Shown piece by piece: positions 51,922 to 60,796 of a stretch of 64,000 bases of DNA (position 1 is its first letter; each line of letters begins with the position of its first letter). Source of the DNA: JAFGIG01 sp964397545 (GTDB lineage Bacteria; SDB-A). The translations under genes and the position numbers were made by a program. Below the pieces are notes generated by a model. It was not told the origin of the DNA. It did not search any database and saw nothing but the letters and a program-made list of their open reading frames with translations. The stretch spans positions 14,150-78,149 of the forward strand of contig CAYNIW010000009.1 of the NCBI GenBank assembly GCA_964397545.1, in the 5' to 3' direction.

Positions 51922-53751
51922 TTATTCCGACATTTCCCTGAATTGCTCAAGCTGTCTCGAACGCGCTTTTAATCTAAGCTTTTTAAGTGCTTTAGTCTCT
52001 ATCTGCCTTATCCTCTCCCTAGTCACGCCGAATATCATGCCGACCTCCTCGAGAGTTTTTGGACAACCGTCTTCTATGCCGAACCTGTAAACGAGGACCT
52101 TCTTCTCCCTTTCTGTGAGTGTGTTGAGAACACCTCTTAATCTTTCGTCGAGCATCGCGTTGGCAGCGACTTGAAGAGGCGAAGCCTCTTTGATATCCTC
52201 TATGAAATCACCAAAGAAAGCGTCATCGCTGTCTCCTATCGGCCTGTCCAGGGAAACAGTATCCTGTCCGACATTGAAAACAGCATAGATTTTTTCGATC
52301 GGTATGTCAAGTTTTTCGGCTATTTCGTCGGGTGTCGGCTCCTGACCTGTTCTCTGTTTGTAAATGGATATCTCTTTGAGGACTTTGTGCATTACCTCAA
52401 TCATATGAACCGGAACCCTAACAGTCCTTCCCTGATCGGCAAGAGCTCTGCTTATAGCCTGCCTTATCCACCATGTCGCGTAAGTGCTGAATTTATAACC
52501 TTTTCTCCAGTCGAACTTGTCCACAGCTCTCATAAGACCGACATTCCCCTCCTGAATGAGGTCGAGAAAATCGAGTCCCTGATGGCTGGATTTTCTGGCT
52601 ATTGAAATGACTAATCTTACGTTAGCTTCAATCATCTTCTTTTTCGCGTCGTTAACTCTGCTGTTGGCTTCTAAAACCTTCTGTAGTATCTCTTTAGTCT
52701 TGACAAAAGACGACATTCCCTCTTCTTCCATCTTTTTCTGCTCTCTTGCCATTTCCGACAGCTTCAGCATATCTTTTTCAATATTGTCGTTTTTCTTCTT
52801 AAGTGAAGCTATTGCTGAGCGGCTCGCTGACCTGACAATCTTCAATATTCTTTCAGGGTCTTCTGGAAGTTCGACTGTCGAAGACTTAAAAAGCGGAGCT
52901 ATGTTTTTCCATTTTTTCTCCTGATGGCATCTCATTTCACAGAATTTGTCAAAATGAGTTTTTAGAGCATCAACGCATTTTTCGACGATTTTTATATGCA
53001 GTCTGTCGTAAAAATCCAATGAATATACTTCCTGCCTGACAGGGGGGTTTACAAGATTCATAACTGCCTTTGAAATATCTCCCAAGACTTTTTCTTTTTC
53101 AGACCTTTTCTTTTTCTTTTTAAGGTTTTTAAATTTCTTCTCAATGCTGTTTATTTTTCTTATCAAAAACTGCTTTTTTTTCCAGATTACATATCTCATT
53201 GGAAAGAGAATGTCTTTTTCGTCTTCGGGATAGAAGAAAAGTTTCAGGAATTCTCCTACATTCTGGCTTTTCGATCTTTCGATTTCCTCCTTAATTTTTA
53301 AAAAATACTCGACGCCCTTAAAACAGGAGAAAACATAATCGGCAATTTCAATTTCGGCTTGTTCTTTCTCTTTGGCTACGACTATTTCGTCTTGCCTCGT
53401 CAGCAGTTTCGTGTTTTTGAGCTCCTGCATGTATAGTTTTGTCGGATCGTCAAAAGCCTTAATGTTGTGTATCTTGAGAACTTTCTGCTTTTTGAGGGTT
53501 TCAAGCTGTTCGTTTCTGATTGAAATATCGTTTTTTTTCAGATGTGAGCAGATTTCTTCGAAAACCTCTTCGGCAGTAAGACTGTCCGGTATAAAGCTGT
53601 TGATCTCTTCGTATGAAATGCTGTTTTTTTGAGATCTGGCTTTCTTTTCAATTTTAACGAGAACAGATTCAAGGCATTTTTCATTTTTCTCTCTGGCTTT
53701 TACGGCTTTTGAAATCACTTTTCCTTTTTTCTTGACTTTTGTCAGCGCCAT
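51922..53751 (-). CDS. rpoD: primary RNA polymerase sigma factor
   Basis: 609 residues. N-terminal region 1.1-like, region 1.2 (DDPTKLYMQELKNTKLLTRQDE), a non-conserved insert, regions 2.1-2.4 (ANVRLVISIARKSSHQGLDF, DLIQEGNVGLMRAVDKF, GYKFSTYATWWIRQAISRAL), region 3 (HMIEVMHKVLKEI) and region 4 (LTEREKKVLVYRFG, then FGVTRERIRQIETKALKKLR). It directs housekeeping transcription; the promoters noted in this window (TTGACA, TATAAT-like) fit it. Its ATG overlaps the dnaG stop by one base (TAATG), as in the macromolecular synthesis operon. Confidence 0.97.
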   Translation of the reverse strand: MALTKVKKKGKVISKAVKAREKNEKCLESVLVKIEKKARSQKNSISYEEINSFIPDSLTAEEVFEEICSHLKKNDISIRNEQLETLKKQKVLKIHNIKAFDDPTKLYMQELKNTKLLTRQDEIVVAKEKEQAEIEIADYVFSCFKGVEYFLKIKEEIERSKSQNVGEFLKLFFYPEDEKDILFPMRYVIWKKKQFLIRKINSIEKKFKNLKKKKKRSEKEKVLGDISKAVMNLVNPPVRQEVYSLDFYDRLHIKIVEKCVDALKTHFDKFCEMRCHQEKKWKNIAPLFKSSTVELPEDPERILKIVRSASRSAIASLKKKNDNIEKDMLKLSEMAREQKKMEEEGMSSFVKTKEILQKVLEANSRVNDAKKKMIEANVRLVISIARKSSHQGLDFLDLIQEGNVGLMRAVDKFDWRKGYKFSTYATWWIRQAISRALADQGRTVRVPVHMIEVMHKVLKEISIYKQRTGQEPTPDEIAEKLDIPIEKIYAVFNVGQDTVSLDRPIGDSDDAFFGDFIEDIKEASPLQVAANAMLDERLRGVLNTLTEREKKVLVYRFGIEDGCPKTLEEVGMIFGVTRERIRQIETKALKKLRLKARSRQLEQFREMSE

Positions 53752-55406
53752 TATTTTCTGCCCTCCCTTACCAACTGCTGCAGTTTAAGAGCAAGTTCTC
53801 TCGTGCTTTCTCCCCTGCTCTGAGCAATTTTAATTTCCTTTATCAGTTCTTCGCATTCTTCCTTTATAGACTGACTGTCTATTTTATTCATCACGGAGTC
53901 AATACTTTTCATAGCTTCAGATTCTTCGCAAAAACGCAATCTCAGGAACTCTTTTCTCAAAGAGCTTCCGTCATCGTTTCTTTCGATTTCTTCAGCTAAA
54001 TTCTCAATATCGGTCATTTTTAATTTATATTTGATAAGATAATCATTTAAGCCGCTTTTGGCAACTTCTCCGGCGGAATCATCTCTTTTTGATGACGAAA
54101 AGAGCAGAAGAAATAGTTTTTCTTTAGTCGTAGACCCCAGATAAAGTGCTTTTTCCTCCGAATTTACAATTTTTTTGGATAAATAGTCATCTATATCGGG
54201 AATTCCGAGTGAAATCGAGGCTTTTCGCTTCCACTCGTCTCTCAGAATCCTGTCCGGCATTCTGTTCAACAGGCTTATAATTTTAGACGCGAGCCTTGAT
54301 TTATCCGCCGGTTTTGCCGAAGATTGAACATCCAGGATGAAATCAAGCCACGTCTTTATGTTGCTTTCAATTTCTTTTCCCGGATCTTCCGACCTGTTTA
54401 CGAGCTCGTCAGGGTCTTTGTATTTTTCAGTCACTATCAATTCACAGTCAAGTCCGGCGCTGAGAATTATTTCTATAGCTCTTCCCGCCGCTCTTTTGCC
54501 GGATTCGTCCGAATCGTAAAATACAACAACAGAATCGGCGTATCTCTTCATCGCTTTCGCCTGCTCCGCTGTGAGAGAAGTCCCGCATGAAGCGACGGCG
54601 TTTTCAAAACCTCCTTTGAAAAGCGAAATTACATCCATATATCCTTCAACCAGAATGAATTTTGAACTCTTAGAGACCGCTTTTTTTGCAAGGTGAATTC
54701 CGTAAAGAGTCGAACTTTTATCGTAGATTTCCATTTGCCGGGAGTTGAGATATTTGGCTCTCTTGCCGTTTAAGTCCCTTCCGCCGAAGGCGATGACTTT
54801 TCCGCTGCTGTCTGATATCGGAAACATGAGTCTGCCTGTAAAAGTTTCGTAAAAAGACGAGTCTCTTTTAGATACCAGACCCGCTTTTTCGAGAATTTCA
54901 AACGAAAAACCGGATTTTTTCGCCTCTGTGACAAGAGACCCTTTTGAAAAACCGATTCTGAAAAGAGATATAAGATTTTCCGTCAAGCCTCTTTTACCAA
55001 GATACTTCCTGACAGCCCCCCCCGCGGGGCTCATAAGACATTTTTGATAATGAACACACGCGAACTCCATTACTTCATAGATGCCCCTGTCATTTTTTTT
55101 CCCGTCGTCAAGGGACACTCCCGCTCTTTTAGCCAGTTTTTTCAGAGCTTCCCTAAAATCTATGTTTTCTATCTGCATTAAAAAATTGAAAGCGTTGCCT
55201 CCAGCTCCGCATCCGAAACAGTAATAAAGATTTTTCAGGGGAGATACCGTGAAAGACGGCGTCTTTTCTGAATGAAAAGGGCACAGTCCCTTAAAATCTT
55301 TTCCAGCGGGTATGAGTTTGACATATTCGGAAACGAGTTCGACTATGGGAGTTTTTTCGAGAACTTCCTCGACTTTTAGGTTTTTATCAGGTCTCACTTC
55401 GCTCAT
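53751..55406 (-). CDS. dnaG: DNA primase
   Basis: 551 residues. Zinc-binding CHC2 domain: CPFHSEKTPSFTV and YYCFGCGAGGNAFNFLM (residues about 42-75). The catalytic core includes the RLMFPISDSSGKVIAFGGR segment, then a Toprim domain with LVEGYMDVISLF and VFYDSDESGKRA near residue 295. The C-terminal helicase-binding part is short and diverged. It makes RNA primers at the fork. It overlaps mutS2 by four bases (ATGA) and rpoD by one. Confidence 0.96.
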   Translation of the reverse strand: MSEVRPDKNLKVEEVLEKTPIVELVSEYVKLIPAGKDFKGLCPFHSEKTPSFTVSPLKNLYYCFGCGAGGNAFNFLMQIENIDFREALKKLAKRAGVSLDDGKKNDRGIYEVMEFACVHYQKCLMSPAGGAVRKYLGKRGLTENLISLFRIGFSKGSLVTEAKKSGFSFEILEKAGLVSKRDSSFYETFTGRLMFPISDSSGKVIAFGGRDLNGKRAKYLNSRQMEIYDKSSTLYGIHLAKKAVSKSSKFILVEGYMDVISLFKGGFENAVASCGTSLTAEQAKAMKRYADSVVVFYDSDESGKRAAGRAIEIILSAGLDCELIVTEKYKDPDELVNRSEDPGKEIESNIKTWLDFILDVQSSAKPADKSRLASKIISLLNRMPDRILRDEWKRKASISLGIPDIDDYLSKKIVNSEEKALYLGSTTKEKLFLLLFSSSKRDDSAGEVAKSGLNDYLIKYKLKMTDIENLAEEIERNDDGSSLRKEFLRLRFCEESEAMKSIDSVMNKIDSQSIKEECEELIKEIKIAQSRGESTRELALKLQQLVREGRK

Positions 55407-57700
55407 TTTAAAAAAAGGACAGTCACTCCGTCTCCGCCTTCGTTCGGGAGCCCTGCTCTGAATTTTATTTTGTTCACTCTCAGATATTCCTTTATTCTCT
55501 TTTTCAGTTTTCCTGTTCCTATTCCGTGAATTACAGTCACAAAAGGATGCCCGGCAAAGACGGCGTCGTCGAGAAAGACATCCAAGCGTTCAATCGCTGT
55601 TTCAGAATCCAGCCCCCTGAAATCAATGCTCGTGCTGAATTCCCTGTCCCTTGAAAGCAGAACTTTTTTAGAGCTGATTTCTTCATCTTTTAGGCTTGAT
55701 ATGGCTAAATCTTCAGAGAAAGAAAGAATTTTGACTTTGCCTGTTTTGATAAGGTATCTACCCCTTTCTTTTTTGAGAACCTCGCCGTAAGCATTCAGAG
55801 ATTTGACGAATACTCTGTCTCCTTCGGTAAATTCGGATTGATCTGTTTTCTTTTTCCCCGTTTTGCTGTCTTCTCTGATAAAAGCCCTTCGGTAGTCGTC
55901 AATGCTCTTTTTCGACGCCTTGGACTCTCTGAGCTCTTTTATTATCTCTTCAGCTTTTTTCCTCGTCTCCGATACAATGCTTTCCTTTTCGGCTTTCGCT
56001 TCGCCGAGAATTTTTCCTTCCCTTTCCTTGATACTCGCTTCAGCCTCTTCGATTTTTCGGGATAAAGCTTTTTGTCTTGACAGCTCTGTTTCAATCTCCA
56101 GTTCGGAAATCCTGCATTTTTCGAGAGTTTTTTTCAATTCCTCTACCGTCTTCTCGTATGAGAGCTGTTCCCCGGGCATCATTGAAAGCGCTTTTTCTAT
56201 AATCCGTTTGGAAAAGCCGTATTTTCCGGCAATTTCAAAAGTATATGATGAACCCGGGACCCCCATGGTAAGTCTGTATGTAGGCTCGAAGTCGGCAATG
56301 TTTATGTCCATTGACGCGTTCGAAATTTTTTCAAGATTTTCAACTGTCGCCTTCAACTGAACGATATTAGTTGTAGCAATCGCACAAGATCCTTTATCTA
56401 CAAGGGCTTCCATAAAAGAAGCCGCCAGAGCTGCCCCTTTGGATGGATCCGTGGAACTGCCGATTTCATCTATCAGAACAAGAGTGTTGGGTCCTGAGGA
56501 ATCCCAGATCATGTTCCATCTTCTGAGTCTCGCGGTGAAAGTCGATATGTCTTCTTCGATGGATTGCCTGTCTCCTCCGTCGCATATGACTTCGAGGTCA
56601 AATGGTATTGTAGTTCCCTCCGACACAGGCGGATGGATTCCAATGTATGACAGTAGGAATGTTATACCTATGGTTTTAAGTGCTATAGTTTTTCCTCCGG
56701 CGTTTGGACCGCTTATGAGAACTGCTTTTTTGCCTTCAGGAAACTTAAAATCAAGAGGGATTGCGGCATCTTTCCCTTTCAAAATGCACAAAAGAGGATG
56801 TCTTGCGCAGGACAGATTCAGAGTTCCTTGAGCAGGTTTAACTCCGTCAAATCTTTCTGAAAAACGCGCTTTCGCGAGCGCGCAATCAAGCTGGCATACT
56901 CTCTCGTATATCTGGAGAAGATCTTCTTTCGCTTCGAGGACTTCTTCAGTCAGAGCTCTGAGGATTCTTTTTATTTCCCAATGTTCGTCTCTTAAGAGCC
57001 TCTGAAGCCTGTTGTTCTCTTCAACAAGTTCGAACGGCTCCATGAATACCGTTGATCCGCTTTCGGATACGTCGTGCACAAGCCCCCCGAGGTGTCTTTG
57101 TTTTTCGGTTTTTACCGCCAAGACGTATCTTTCGGACCGCTGGGTAATAAAATTTTCCTGAAGTGAATCTTTGTATTTTTCGCAAAGATTTTTTGCATTC
57201 TTTGAAAGACTCTTTGCTTGAACGGAAATCTGTTTTCTTATCTTCGCAAGTTCCGGACTCGCAGAATCCTTTATAAAGCCGTCTTTGTCCACTGTTTTGG
57301 ATATATGCTTTGCAAGGTCAATCCTGCGGCCGAGGCCGGATGCCAAAGAAAAAGTGATGGGATATTTCAAAGACAGTTTTTCTACTGCTTTTTCAGTCTC
57401 CGAAGCCATGCTCAAAAACAGACTTAGATGATACAGCTCTTGAGGCGAAATACCCCTTGCTTTCTCGAAAGCGGAGAAGAATATACCTTCAACGTCCGCC
57501 AATTCGCCGAAACCAAGGTTCACCTCTGCCGGTAAACCTCTCCACTCTTGTGTGAGATCAAGAAGAAAGCTCACCCTTCCCCTGTCGGCGACGGGAAACT
57601 CCTCTTTCAGTTTTTCAGCGCTTAAGGGGCTTGAGCACTCCTGAGAGATTCTTTCGAGAATGGAATAATAATCGAGAATCCTGCAAGATTCTTTGTCCAT
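55403..57700 (-). CDS. mutS2: endonuclease MutS2
   Basis: 765 residues: MutS-type core and clamp, ABC ATPase domain with Walker A GPNAGGKTIALKT near residue 325, signature and Walker B NTLVLIDEIGSSTDPSKGAAL, a long coiled coil (about 500-610), and a C-terminal Smr domain (DFRGLDSETAIERLDVFLDD, then HGIGTGKLKKRIKEYL). MutS2 lacks the mismatch-recognition domain and acts on branched DNA and collided ribosomes. It lies between rpsU and dnaG, an unusual insertion in the macromolecular-synthesis operon. The overlap with dnaG is ATGA. Confidence 0.95.
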   Translation of the reverse strand: MDKESCRILDYYSILERISQECSSPLSAEKLKEEFPVADRGRVSFLLDLTQEWRGLPAEVNLGFGELADVEGIFFSAFEKARGISPQELYHLSLFLSMASETEKAVEKLSLKYPITFSLASGLGRRIDLAKHISKTVDKDGFIKDSASPELAKIRKQISVQAKSLSKNAKNLCEKYKDSLQENFITQRSERYVLAVKTEKQRHLGGLVHDVSESGSTVFMEPFELVEENNRLQRLLRDEHWEIKRILRALTEEVLEAKEDLLQIYERVCQLDCALAKARFSERFDGVKPAQGTLNLSCARHPLLCILKGKDAAIPLDFKFPEGKKAVLISGPNAGGKTIALKTIGITFLLSYIGIHPPVSEGTTIPFDLEVICDGGDRQSIEEDISTFTARLRRWNMIWDSSGPNTLVLIDEIGSSTDPSKGAALAASFMEALVDKGSCAIATTNIVQLKATVENLEKISNASMDINIADFEPTYRLTMGVPGSSYTFEIAGKYGFSKRIIEKALSMMPGEQLSYEKTVEELKKTLEKCRISELEIETELSRQKALSRKIEEAEASIKEREGKILGEAKAEKESIVSETRKKAEEIIKELRESKASKKSIDDYRRAFIREDSKTGKKKTDQSEFTEGDRVFVKSLNAYGEVLKKERGRYLIKTGKVKILSFSEDLAISSLKDEEISSKKVLLSRDREFSTSIDFRGLDSETAIERLDVFLDDAVFAGHPFVTVIHGIGTGKLKKRIKEYLRVNKIKFRAGLPNEGGDGVTVLFLK

Positions 57701-57731
57701 CCGGAAATTGTCTTATCGTAAGCCGAAGAGC

Positions 57732-57914
57732 TTACTTTCTTATAACTCTGCGCCTGTTAGAAAGGCTTTTCTTTTTTCTCTCTTCGCTCGGTTTTTCAAA
57801 TCTTTCGTTTTTCTTAAAATCGCTCAGTATCCTCTCTTGTTCGCAAACCCTCTTAAACCTCTTGAGCGCCGATTCAAACGATTCATTGTCTCTGACTTTA
57901 ACACCGACTGACAT
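57732..57914 (-). CDS. rpsU: 30S ribosomal protein S21
   Basis: 60 residues with the bS21 pattern: GVKVRDNESFESALKRFKRVCEQERILSD, then a basic tail (RRRVIRK). GGAGGG lies upstream of ATG 57914, and a consensus promoter is at 58001-58029. It starts the rpsU-mutS2-dnaG-rpoD-PP2C operon; the E. coli macromolecular-synthesis operon is rpsU-dnaG-rpoD. The gap to mutS2 is 31 bases. Confidence 0.95.
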   Translation of the reverse strand: MSVGVKVRDNESFESALKRFKRVCEQERILSDFKKNERFEKPSEERKKKSLSNRRRVIRK

Positions 57915-58000
57915 ATTCTATCACACCCTCCTTGAATTATGCGGTTTAAACAGAACAAAAACCCTCTCTTTTCTGAAAAGATTAAACGAGATTTTTTCCG

Positions 58001-58029
58001 AATATAACAGCATTTTCGAGTCTTGTCAA
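58001..58029 (-). promoter_or_regulatory. consensus promoter for the rpsU operon
   Basis: Minus strand: TTGACA (58029-58024), 17-base spacer, TATATT (58006-58001), giving a leader of about 80 bases before rpsU. The 280-base divergent gap 57915-58194 holds only this, the opposite promoter and leader sequence. Confidence 0.85.
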
Positions 58030-58099
58030 TTCTAAACTTCCGCTTCCGGAAGATTTACGGCAAGTAACTAAATTTATGAACAGGAAACTAACATAGATA

Positions 58100-58128
58100 T
58101 TGTAAATACCGACTCTGTCGTATATAAT
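58100..58128 (+). promoter_or_regulatory. promoter for the parvulin-esterase-MBOAT operon
   Basis: TTGTAA (58100-58105), 17-base spacer, TATAAT (58123-58128), 66 bases before the ATG at 58195. Confidence 0.75.
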
Positions 58129-58194
58129 ACCCGCTTTGGAATTCCATGAAATTTTGACAACGCTTTTAGGGTAGCACTACTTGGGAGGAATCAG

Positions 58195-59829
58195 ATGAAA
58201 GTAATACTGACAGCCTTTATTTTATTTCAAACACTGGGAGTTCCCGTTTCAGGGGCTTCCCCCGGACTTTTCTTTTCATCTTCACAGGATACCTCAATTT
58301 CGTTTTCCGATATTCTCACATACAGAAATCTGAAAGACGACGACCTTGGCAGATTTTTGCTGGTTAAATATTTTTCCCTTGAAGCATACGAAAACGGTAT
58401 AGCTCTTGAAGAATCACTTACCCTCGAAACTATAGCAAAGGAAATCCTCTACAAACATGCATACGTAAAACACGGCATCCTGGATTTTACCCCAACAGGC
58501 GAATACCTCGACAGCATCCGCATGATGAGCGGCAATTCAATAAGAGCAGTATTTATATGCACGAGCGATTCTGTTTTGGCTGAAAAAGTCTTTTTAGAAC
58601 TTTCTACGAGCCCCGTTATAGGAGACAGCTCTTTTGCACAGCTCGCTGAATCGCTTTTCTTTGAATACGCGGACCCAAAAATATCGGGAATCGCAGAAAT
58701 CTCATGGGAAAACATCATGTATCCCCTGAAAGAAGCCGTTTTATCTCTTGAGGACTTTTCAGCAGGAGAAGTCACCAGGTTCCCGACTTTCTACGTCGTG
58801 CCCGTCAGGCTCGAGACAAAAATCAAAGACCCCGTTTTGCCCGACACAATGAGCGCGGAATGGATTCAGTTTATCTCGTCTCTCGCGCAGACAAATTACA
58901 AAATAAAAAACATACTCGACGCACTTGAAATCGCGCGTCCGTCCTACGAACAATCCACGATGATTTTTTTCACAACCGCCGACAGCGCGAAATTCGACAC
59001 GATACCGTTCCCTATGTTTCCGCAAATTTCAAGCGAAGATTCCTTAAGAGTAGTCTGCAGATATTCAGGCGAAGAGATGACCGCCGGGGAAATGCTCCTC
59101 CGTTTCAGGAGAAAAGGAGCCTTTCCGAGGCTCGGTGACACAGTTAATTTGCGTTTTGAAATAGAAAGGCGTCTGATTGCCGAAGATGTCTTCACGATGC
59201 CCTACGAGGACGAGCTTATTGCCGATCCCTTCGTATCTGCCGAAATCAAGCTCATGCAGAATGAATACCTATACAGTGTCCTTAAAAAAAGAATCGAAGA
59301 TACGATTTTCGTTGATATCAACGAAATGAAAGAATTTTACGAAAAAAACATTGAGGACTATCTGCACCCTGAAAGAATAAGGTATTCGATTTTCATGAAT
59401 CCTGACAGCGCTCTTTCGGATTCCATGAGAAAACTCATCGCAGAGGGTTTTTCTTTCGACTCCCTTTCCCGCCTTCATTCAAATCACCCGACAGCTGTCA
59501 AAGGCGGAGACGCCGGCTACAGGGGCAGAGAACAGCAGGGAACTATATACCCTTTGTTAAAGGAACTCGGCAAGGGGGAGGTTTCGGAAATGCTCAAGGC
59601 TATCGACGGTTGGATTTTCGTTCAGATCACTGAAATCCTGCCGCCTGAACCCGCCCCTTTCGACAGCATTCAGATAAGGCTTAAAAACGACACCCGCAGG
59701 GAAAAAATAGACGAGACTTTCGCTGAGTTCATAGCCGAACTAAAAACCAAATACAATGTCGCCTTCGGCATTAACAGCCTCGTCAGTTCTTTCATAGATT
59801 ACCTCTTCGGCGGCAATATAAAGGACTGA
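58195..59829 (+). CDS. parvulin-type peptidyl-prolyl cis-trans isomerase, secreted
   Basis: 544 residues, GGGAGGA before ATG 58195. A signal peptide (MKVILTAFILFQTLGVPVSGA) is followed by a SurA-like N-terminal chaperone region and a C-terminal parvulin domain (about residues 395-490: LHPERIRYSIFMN, FDSLSRLHSNHPTAVKGGDAGY, KGEVSEMLKAIDGWIFVQI). It should fold outer-membrane or secreted proteins in the periplasm. A first parvulin-like segment near residue 110-210 (VFICTSDSVLAEKVFLEL, then FAQLAESLFFEYADPKISG) is degenerate. It precedes the esterase by one base, so it is coupled with the acylation module. Confidence 0.87.
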   Translation: MKVILTAFILFQTLGVPVSGASPGLFFSSSQDTSISFSDILTYRNLKDDDLGRFLLVKYFSLEAYENGIALEESLTLETIAKEILYKHAYVKHGILDFTPTGEYLDSIRMMSGNSIRAVFICTSDSVLAEKVFLELSTSPVIGDSSFAQLAESLFFEYADPKISGIAEISWENIMYPLKEAVLSLEDFSAGEVTRFPTFYVVPVRLETKIKDPVLPDTMSAEWIQFISSLAQTNYKIKNILDALEIARPSYEQSTMIFFTTADSAKFDTIPFPMFPQISSEDSLRVVCRYSGEEMTAGEMLLRFRRKGAFPRLGDTVNLRFEIERRLIAEDVFTMPYEDELIADPFVSAEIKLMQNEYLYSVLKKRIEDTIFVDINEMKEFYEKNIEDYLHPERIRYSIFMNPDSALSDSMRKLIAEGFSFDSLSRLHSNHPTAVKGGDAGYRGREQQGTIYPLLKELGKGEVSEMLKAIDGWIFVQITEILPPEPAPFDSIQIRLKNDTRREKIDETFAEFIAELKTKYNVAFGINSLVSSFIDYLFGGNIKD

Positions 59830-59830
59830 T

Positions 59831-60796
59831 ATGACATTTCTTCTCATGGCTGTCATGATAAACGGTTTTTTCATGAAAACATCGAGAGCCGATCTGATTC
59901 TGACACCGCCTGCCGGTGAATACGGCATAGACAGTGTCCGGGTTTCGATATTGTATCCCGAAAGCATTGACGCCGAACTCCCCGTCGTTTTCTTTCTCCC
60001 CGGATTCGACGGCAACCCAGAGTGGTATTTTAGTTTTCTCGGCATCGAGCGGATTATAGAAAACTCATCTGTCGGAAGACCTTTCATATCCGTAATATTG
60101 GATCCTTCTTCCGGAGAAAACCCCTGCGTTTGGGTCAATTCAGAAACTGCAGGAAACTGGGAGGATTTTTTATGCTGTTACCTTACAGAAGAGATAAGCC
60201 GCTGGTCGCGGGAGAATCTCGGTGCGCAAACTTGCCATTTCTGCCTTTTAGGCCATTCTCTCGGCGGCTTCGGCGCGCTGAGAATAGGATCGAGACATCC
60301 GGATATTTTTCCCTACATAGGTTCGGTTTCGGGAATCGTCACAGCGGACATATTTGATTACTGGACAAGATACGTAGAGGAAGAAAATGTCTGGACTTCA
60401 CCCGGTTCATACGGCACCGAGCATTTTTTCACGAGACTATCAGACGCGATGTCTCTGAATTTCACAGGAAGCGGCGCGAATGAATTGTTCGAATACCACT
60501 GCGGCAAACTCTCCGTCGAGGAAATGCTTTTAGAAAAGATGAAATCCGGAGGTTTCGACATACTTTATTCGCTAAAAAAAGGATCCTCTGTTTTCTCGAA
60601 CGAAAAAATCTATATTGCAAATGCCGACAAGGACATAGTATGCAGAGTCGGATTTTTTGAAGAACTATGCCTTGAACTCGGCAAAACGAAAAATCCCGGA
60701 GATCTCAAGTGCAGTGTGTTCAGGGCGGACCATATAAGCGTTTTGAGCCCAGCGATATCCGAATGCCTCCAATTCTTCTTCCCGGAGAGCGACTGA
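59831..60796 (+). CDS. secreted alpha/beta-hydrolase esterase (esterase D-like)
   Basis: 321 residues, AAAGGA seven bases before ATG. A probable signal segment (residues 1-19) precedes an alpha/beta-hydrolase of the esterase D type: VVFFLPGFDGNPEWY, nucleophile Ser in LLGHSLGGFGAL near residue 139, Asp in IYIANADKDIVCRVGFFEEL and His in FRADHISVLSP. It probably removes or transfers acyl groups from extracytoplasmic carbohydrate or similar ester. It overlaps the MBOAT gene by one base, so the two are translationally coupled and may act on the same acylated product, which is inference. Confidence 0.85.
   Translation: MTFLLMAVMINGFFMKTSRADLILTPPAGEYGIDSVRVSILYPESIDAELPVVFFLPGFDGNPEWYFSFLGIERIIENSSVGRPFISVILDPSSGENPCVWVNSETAGNWEDFLCCYLTEEISRWSRENLGAQTCHFCLLGHSLGGFGALRIGSRHPDIFPYIGSVSGIVTADIFDYWTRYVEEENVWTSPGSYGTEHFFTRLSDAMSLNFTGSGANELFEYHCGKLSVEEMLLEKMKSGGFDILYSLKKGSSVFSNEKIYIANADKDIVCRVGFFEELCLELGKTKNPGDLKCSVFRADHISVLSPAISECLQFFFPESD

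Noticed and set aside
60709..60795. Longer N-terminus for the MBOAT protein (start at 60709)
   Set aside because: The extra 29 residues run through the esterase 3' end and are not membrane-like; ATG 60796 overlaps the esterase stop as coupled genes do.
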